Shown one piece after another: positions 59,602-64,000 of a DNA stretch of 64,000 bases. Made by a program: the position numbers and the translations under genes. Origin of the DNA: Diatrype stigma. Its lineage: Eukaryota > Ascomycota > Sordariomycetes > Xylariales > Diatrypaceae. The notes below the pieces were generated by a model. That model worked only from the letters and a program-made list of their open reading frames with translations, was not told the DNA's origin and did no database searches. The stretch spans positions 1,364,001 through 1,428,000 of the forward strand of contig JAKJXP020000001.1 in assembly GCA_022225965.2 (NCBI GenBank). The letters are read 5' to 3'. The stretch's first letter is position 1. Every line of letters starts with the position of its first letter.

Positions 59602-61398
59602 ATGGACCTAGCCGCTATTTCACACACTGCATGGGATTACATCTTCATCGGAGGTGGCTTGTCGTCTTCTGTTGTCTCACACAGACTCCATGAGTTCAAC
59701 CCAAATCTGAAAATCCTCGTCGTCGAAGCTGGGCCAAACGCAAACGACCGCCCAGATATCGTCTGGCCGAACTCAACCAACCTCATTAATGGGGACTTCG
59801 ACTGGAAATACACCACGATAGCACAGCGGCACCTGGATGGTCGCCCCATTAACTACCCATCGGGCAAGGCTCTAGGTGGAGGTACCGTAATTAACAGTGG
59901 TGAGTAACCAATATATTCATTGTCGTCGTTAGGATTATCCGTTCACGCATTATTTGATACGATAGGAGGTTGGGTTAGAGGTGATAAGCATGATTTCGAC
60001 CTCTGGGGCACAACAGTTGGCGACGCACGCTGGAGTTACGACGGACTACTTCCATTTATGAAGAAGACCGAGACCTTTTGGAGCGATCGTATCAACAGTG
60101 ACCAGCACGGCCAAAAAGGGCTCGCTCGCATACAATCAGTGACATCGACGAACCGTGAATATCCGCTCCGAGAAAAAGTACGCAGCTCCTGGGCCGAGCT
60201 CGGCGTTCTGCCCCTTCCGGATCTTGATGGGAACGCTGGGAATCCAATCGGAGTTGCAGAGATACAGGAGAACAAGAACCAAGGCCGGCGCGAGATTGCC
60301 GCCTCTATATACCCCCTCGGTGGTATCACGGTGCTGACAGAGACCCTGGTTGAGAAGGTGGTTATCGAGAAGGATTCCCCCGGAGGTAGGGACCGATTAA
60401 ACGCAGTTGGAATCAAGCTGGCAGACGGCACAGAGATTCGCGGTCGCGAGATCGTTCTTTCGGCCGGCGCCGTCAGATCGCCACAGGTTTTGATGCTCTC
60501 CGGAGTCGGCCCCGCTCAAGAACTCAGCAAGTTCAACATTGACGTCCTTCTCGAGCAGCCCGAAGTTGGGAAGAACCTCATGGACCATGGCCTTCTCCTC
60601 AATGCGTGGAGGGTAAAGAACCCGTCTGACGGCTGGACACTCGAATCAGGCAACCCACTATTCACTGAACCACAGTACGGCTTGGGAGGGCCCCTGGATT
60701 TCGTAGTATCGACAGACGTGCCGAAGGAGGGCCTCGCGGCGGCCATCGCCGAGGATGAGGGGGCTCAGCCCACGCCTGCCCATCCTCTCCTTGCCACCAA
60801 GCGAACCTTCCTCGAGCAGGTGATCCTCTACACCGGGGGTCCGGGATCCGATGGATCGCTCATCACCTGGGCACTCATGACGATGCTGCCGACCTCTCGC
60901 GGCGAGGTCACGCTGGCATCGGCAGATATCAGAGATCCACCGTTGATAGACCCCAACTTCCTCGGCACGGCGGTTGATCGCTACGTCGTACGCGAGGGTA
61001 TGAAAATGCAGATTAGGTTCGCCGGAAGCGACGCCACGGTCGTCGGCAGAGAGATCTTGGACGGAGAAGCGACACCACCGGGCTCCGAGCAGCTGACGGT
61101 CAACTCAACGGATGAGCAGATCGACTCTCGCGTGCGGGCGGGCCTCGGGTGAGTATTGCCTCCCAATCACGCGATAACGTGCTGGCAACCAAGCTGACTT
61201 GGATTTAGGACAAGCTTTCACCCTATGGGATCTCTGGCGATGGGAAAGGTGGTCGACACCGATCTTAGAGTGAAAGGCGTTGACAACCTCCGCGTTGTCG
61301 ATACTTCTGTTTTCCCTGTACCTATTACCGGCCATTTGCAAGTGGCCACATATGCTATGGCGGAACAGGCCGCAGAGATTATTCATGCAAGCCGATGA
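59602..61398 (+). CDS. GMC-family FAD oxidoreductase
   Basis: Three exons, 59602-59899, 59966-61148 and 61209-61398 (donors GTGAGT, acceptors GATAG and TTTAG), give 556 aa. GMC flavoenzymes oxidise alcohols, sugars or choline using FAD. The dinucleotide-binding motif IFIGGGLSSSVVSHRL is at about 14-29, with VVEAGP after it. GMC signature 1 spans GKALGGGTVINSG, interrupted by intron 1, and signature 2 is AGAVRSPQVLMLSGVG. The active-site residues are probably His498 (TSFHPMGSLAMG) and His536 (ITGHLQ), the usual His/His or His/Asn pair. There is no signal peptide, so it is probably intracellular and nearer to choline-dehydrogenase-like or secondary-metabolism members than to secreted glucose oxidase. 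The substrate is unknown. Confidence 0.93.
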
Positions 61399-62012
61399 AG
61401 TTTAAAGTTAGACACATTATATCCAGACCTAGATCTTGGTAATATCATTTAGACCGAATAAGATTCTTCCTCGAATCTGTAACGCTGTAAAGCCCCCAAT
61501 GACAGTGTTATCATCGATCGGTTTCCTGTGAAAACCCACGAAGCAGGTAATAGCAATACATATTCGGGGATGCAGGACCAATTTATACTTTATCGTAAAT
61601 CATCGTTGATTTAATTCACAAGTCACTGCTATAAATTATTCAACATGGGGCCAGTATTTGCCAGTCCTTCATTCTGTACCACTTTACGCGATGGGGACTT
61701 TAGAACGTGTTACCACAGGCAATAGTCATGACCCTTCAAAGCTGCTGACGCTGCGAGCGATCTATTGGGATGTCTACATGTCGTATCTTCTAAACTTTTG
61801 CTGAACATTCTGACTAGTGACTTCATACGATCATTCCCTCCCAATCCCTCATAATCATTCCTCACACAACGACGTAAATATGTGCATGCTCATAAGAATC
61901 ATTTCCCGTCCTTCCCGATGCCTACCCAAATCCTTATCCCAAACATGAATGAAAAGAAAGACATTCCCTCGTGCTGTCATGCACTCGTCGCTAGCTGTTG
62001 GCCACAACGGTG
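61399..62012. other. Convergent 3' spacer
   Basis: Lies between the stop codons of the oxidoreductase and the membrane protein gene. AT-rich, with several AATAAA-like words for the oxidoreductase 3' end. No gene is seen. Confidence 0.5.
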
Positions 62013-64000
62013 TCATGGGCGAGCCGTCGCGCTACTCGAGTCGTCAATCGTGCCGTAACCTCGTTTTTTGCCTTGCTGCGGCCTTCGCGAAGGTCCGTGC
62101 CAACGTTTTGCCTTGCGTACTGGGAAAATGCGAACGAGGCTGTCCCTTCTGGGGCCCAGGAGTGGCGCGTTCTCTTCGACATCATCTCCATCTCTCAAGG
62201 GCCTGCGGCCCTTGCCTTTAGCCAGAGGACTGGGGCGGGCTATAAGGCCATAGAAAATATAGATGAGAAGGCCGAGACCGAGGGCGCCCATTCCTATGTA
62301 GGACATCGGAATCCCGCTGAGACCCCACAGCGTGTCAACTATTGAACCAGTAGACAGTACAAGGGCGACCACAGCAAGTATCCCGTATATGGATCGCAGA
62401 CGCCTTCTCCGCCTAGCTCTCTCCTCTACTATCATCCCGGCAAGGAGGAACAGAAAGAGGACTAGTGGCTGGTAGACGGCGAACCAAAAGATGGTCTTCC
62501 AGAGAAGTTTTGTCGGTGTTATGTATCCGGGTACATGAGGCAACACCATCAAGAGGGTGAGGTGCAAAAGACTTGGGACGGCAGCCACGGGTAAAGCGAT
62601 AGCAAACCAGGGAGACGGAAAGACGCTAATAGCGGCCTTGTAGGCGCTCAGCCAAACATGCTGGTCAGCTGTTGGATCATTCCTCTCACGAGTCCCCTCC
62701 CGTCCAGCAATGCCTGGCCCATTTCCACTCCGCTCGGCATTCTCGGCGGCCGCTGGCACGCCATTTCCGGATGGGCCGGGTTGGTTTACTGGTAGTTCTT
62801 CCAATCGCTGCTTTCTTAACCTCAACCTGGGCCACCTGATACCTCGCAGTCGTCGACAGAGACCGAGCCTTGGAACACGCAACCGGATTTTCAAAAAGGC
62901 AGGGCCTAGCGACGCGAAAGGGGCCGCGAACAACGCGAGCACAACGATTTGACCAAACGTCCACCGGATCGGCTCAGGGGCACCCAGATTCCTTATGTCG
63001 ATAAAGCGCACCGCCACCCAGGCGATCATTGCCAGGATGCAGAAGATCTGGGTGATGATTGAATTCAGCAGCTCGGCGTAGATGCGTAGGACCAGCCAAA
63101 GTGCTAGGACGGGTCGGACCACGAGCAGCATATATCGCTGCTCGCACCGGACACAGGTTATCATATTTCGAAACAGCGACTGCTGCATCTCGCCTCGATA
63201 GTGGTTACGCCATTTGTATATGACGCTACCGGGCAGCTCATATAGCTTCAGGATCGCGCATGCGAGCACGAGGATGCCAAATACGATGGCAAAAAGTATG
63301 CCAGCCGATTTGGGCTGCGCGCCAACTCTCCAATCTCTGTCAGGGAAGTAACAGAGGACATTTGCCGATAGAACTTTCTGTACATCATCCGGGTTTCTTG
63401 CGAATGCCTCCCTGACCCGAATGATCGGGAGCATGGAGACACCGAGAGCCACGATGAGCAAGAATAGAAGTAGAATTCTCCACCCACGCTCGCCTGAGTT
63501 TTTGGCGAAATAAGTGCGCAAGTATGCCGAAGTCGCTAGATTGGTCGCGACGGAAAACCACCTATTCGTACGGTGTTAGTTCATCCAGACGTGTCGTCCC
63601 AATAGATAGACCAACTTGTTGCTACTTACACGAGTCCGACGATCACCCACCAGTGGTACACTGACATGGATTCCGTAAAAGAGGTCACATATGCATACGC
63701 GAGCGCCGCGAATCCCATCGCCAGCTGGACATCACCAAGGGAAAGGATACACTGGGACAGATTCGTTAGTACAGACTTCAAGGATCTAACATAACACGCA
63801 GCAGGCAACTCACACGAGCGAAAGCGGATCGCCATTTCCCCTCCTGCGGTGGCCTGTTCAGCCAGCTCAGCTTGATGCCGAGGCATCGCACGGCGCCCCG
63901 AAGGGTGCCCAGCAAGAGGGCATCGACCGGATTCTCGCGCGGCTGGTCCTCGCCCGGCGAGACATGGAACAGAAGATACTGGAGCACCAAGCCCACGATA
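62013..64000 (-). CDS. Fungal polytopic membrane protein, 5' end cut by the window edge
   Basis: Partial gene with exons 64000-63814 (continuing past the edge), 63751-63630 and 63561-62013. Donors are GTGAGT and GTAAGT, acceptors GTCCCAG and AATAG; joins give FAR-CILSLGDVQLAMGF and IVGLV-WFSVATNLATSAYL. At least eight hydrophobic segments are visible, including ILLLFLLIVALGVSMLPII, FAIVFGILVLACAILKL, and FWFAVYQPLVLFLFLLAGM-type stretches. A basic loop (LRLRKQRLEELPVNQPG) and a polar tail (KKRGYGTIDDSSS) follow. The pattern LGDVQLAMG ... YHWWVIVGLVWFSVATNLAT is one I recall from a large unnamed family of filamentous-fungal membrane proteins. Function unknown. Confidence 0.85.

Noticed and set aside
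1..64000. CRISPR arrays, insertion sequences, LTR elements, rRNA
   Set aside because: None of the hallmarks (spaced identical repeats, terminal repeats with target duplications, transposase or reverse-transcriptase motifs, rRNA sequence) was seen; this is eukaryotic nuclear DNA. A subtle or heavily mutated element could be missed by eye.

Overview
This is a window of filamentous ascomycete (Pezizomycotina) nuclear DNA, most likely from a Sordariomycete. The evidence is spliceosomal introns of about 50-150 nt with GTAAGT/GTATGT donors and CTAAC-type branch points, GC-biased third codon positions in housekeeping genes, and a set of recognisable fungal proteins (Rsa4, Pex2 with the fungal RING variant, Kap120, Hri1, adenine phosphoribosyltransferase). 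I saw no bacterial operons, CRISPR array, rRNA, tRNA or intact transposon. Exon coordinates were derived by hand from splice signals and from frame continuity across each junction.

Layout. Bases 1-30000 are gene-poor: an F-box-like gene cut by the left edge (with a possible 2 kb spliced leader behind a TATA box), a four-exon PH-domain protein (12569-14387), a decayed multi-pass membrane protein gene (17050-18418) and adenine phosphoribosyltransferase (26682-27894). Long spacers between them are full of short TACCTACATA-type tracts and microsatellites. Bases 30000-48500 are gene-dense and ordinary: a conserved polytopic membrane protein, the 60S assembly factor Rsa4, a small unknown protein, the peroxisomal RING ligase Pex2, an alpha/beta-hydrolase, the karyopherin Kap120 (convergent with the next gene) and a DUF423 membrane protein with a GC-AG intron. 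Bases 51000-64000 hold an amidase-signature enzyme divergent from HRI1, a ten-exon amino-acid transporter, a GMC flavoprotein oxidoreductase and a second polytopic membrane protein cut by the right edge. An AT-rich block with a compound palindrome and a 102-bp minisatellite separates the transporter from the oxidoreductase.

How they fit together. There is no obvious single pathway. Rsa4 and Kap120 both serve 60S ribosome maturation, but they are about 9 kb apart with unrelated genes between them. The amidase, transporter and oxidoreductase could be a loose nitrogen or small-molecule catabolic neighbourhood, but that is inference only. I found no convincing undescribed multi-gene system. The oddest signals are non-coding: a compact bulged stem enclosing two hairpins at 21887-21959, TGATACC(C) words on both sides of the PH-domain gene, the palindrome and minisatellite at 58.4-59.2 kb, and the long multi-donor leader of the F-box gene.
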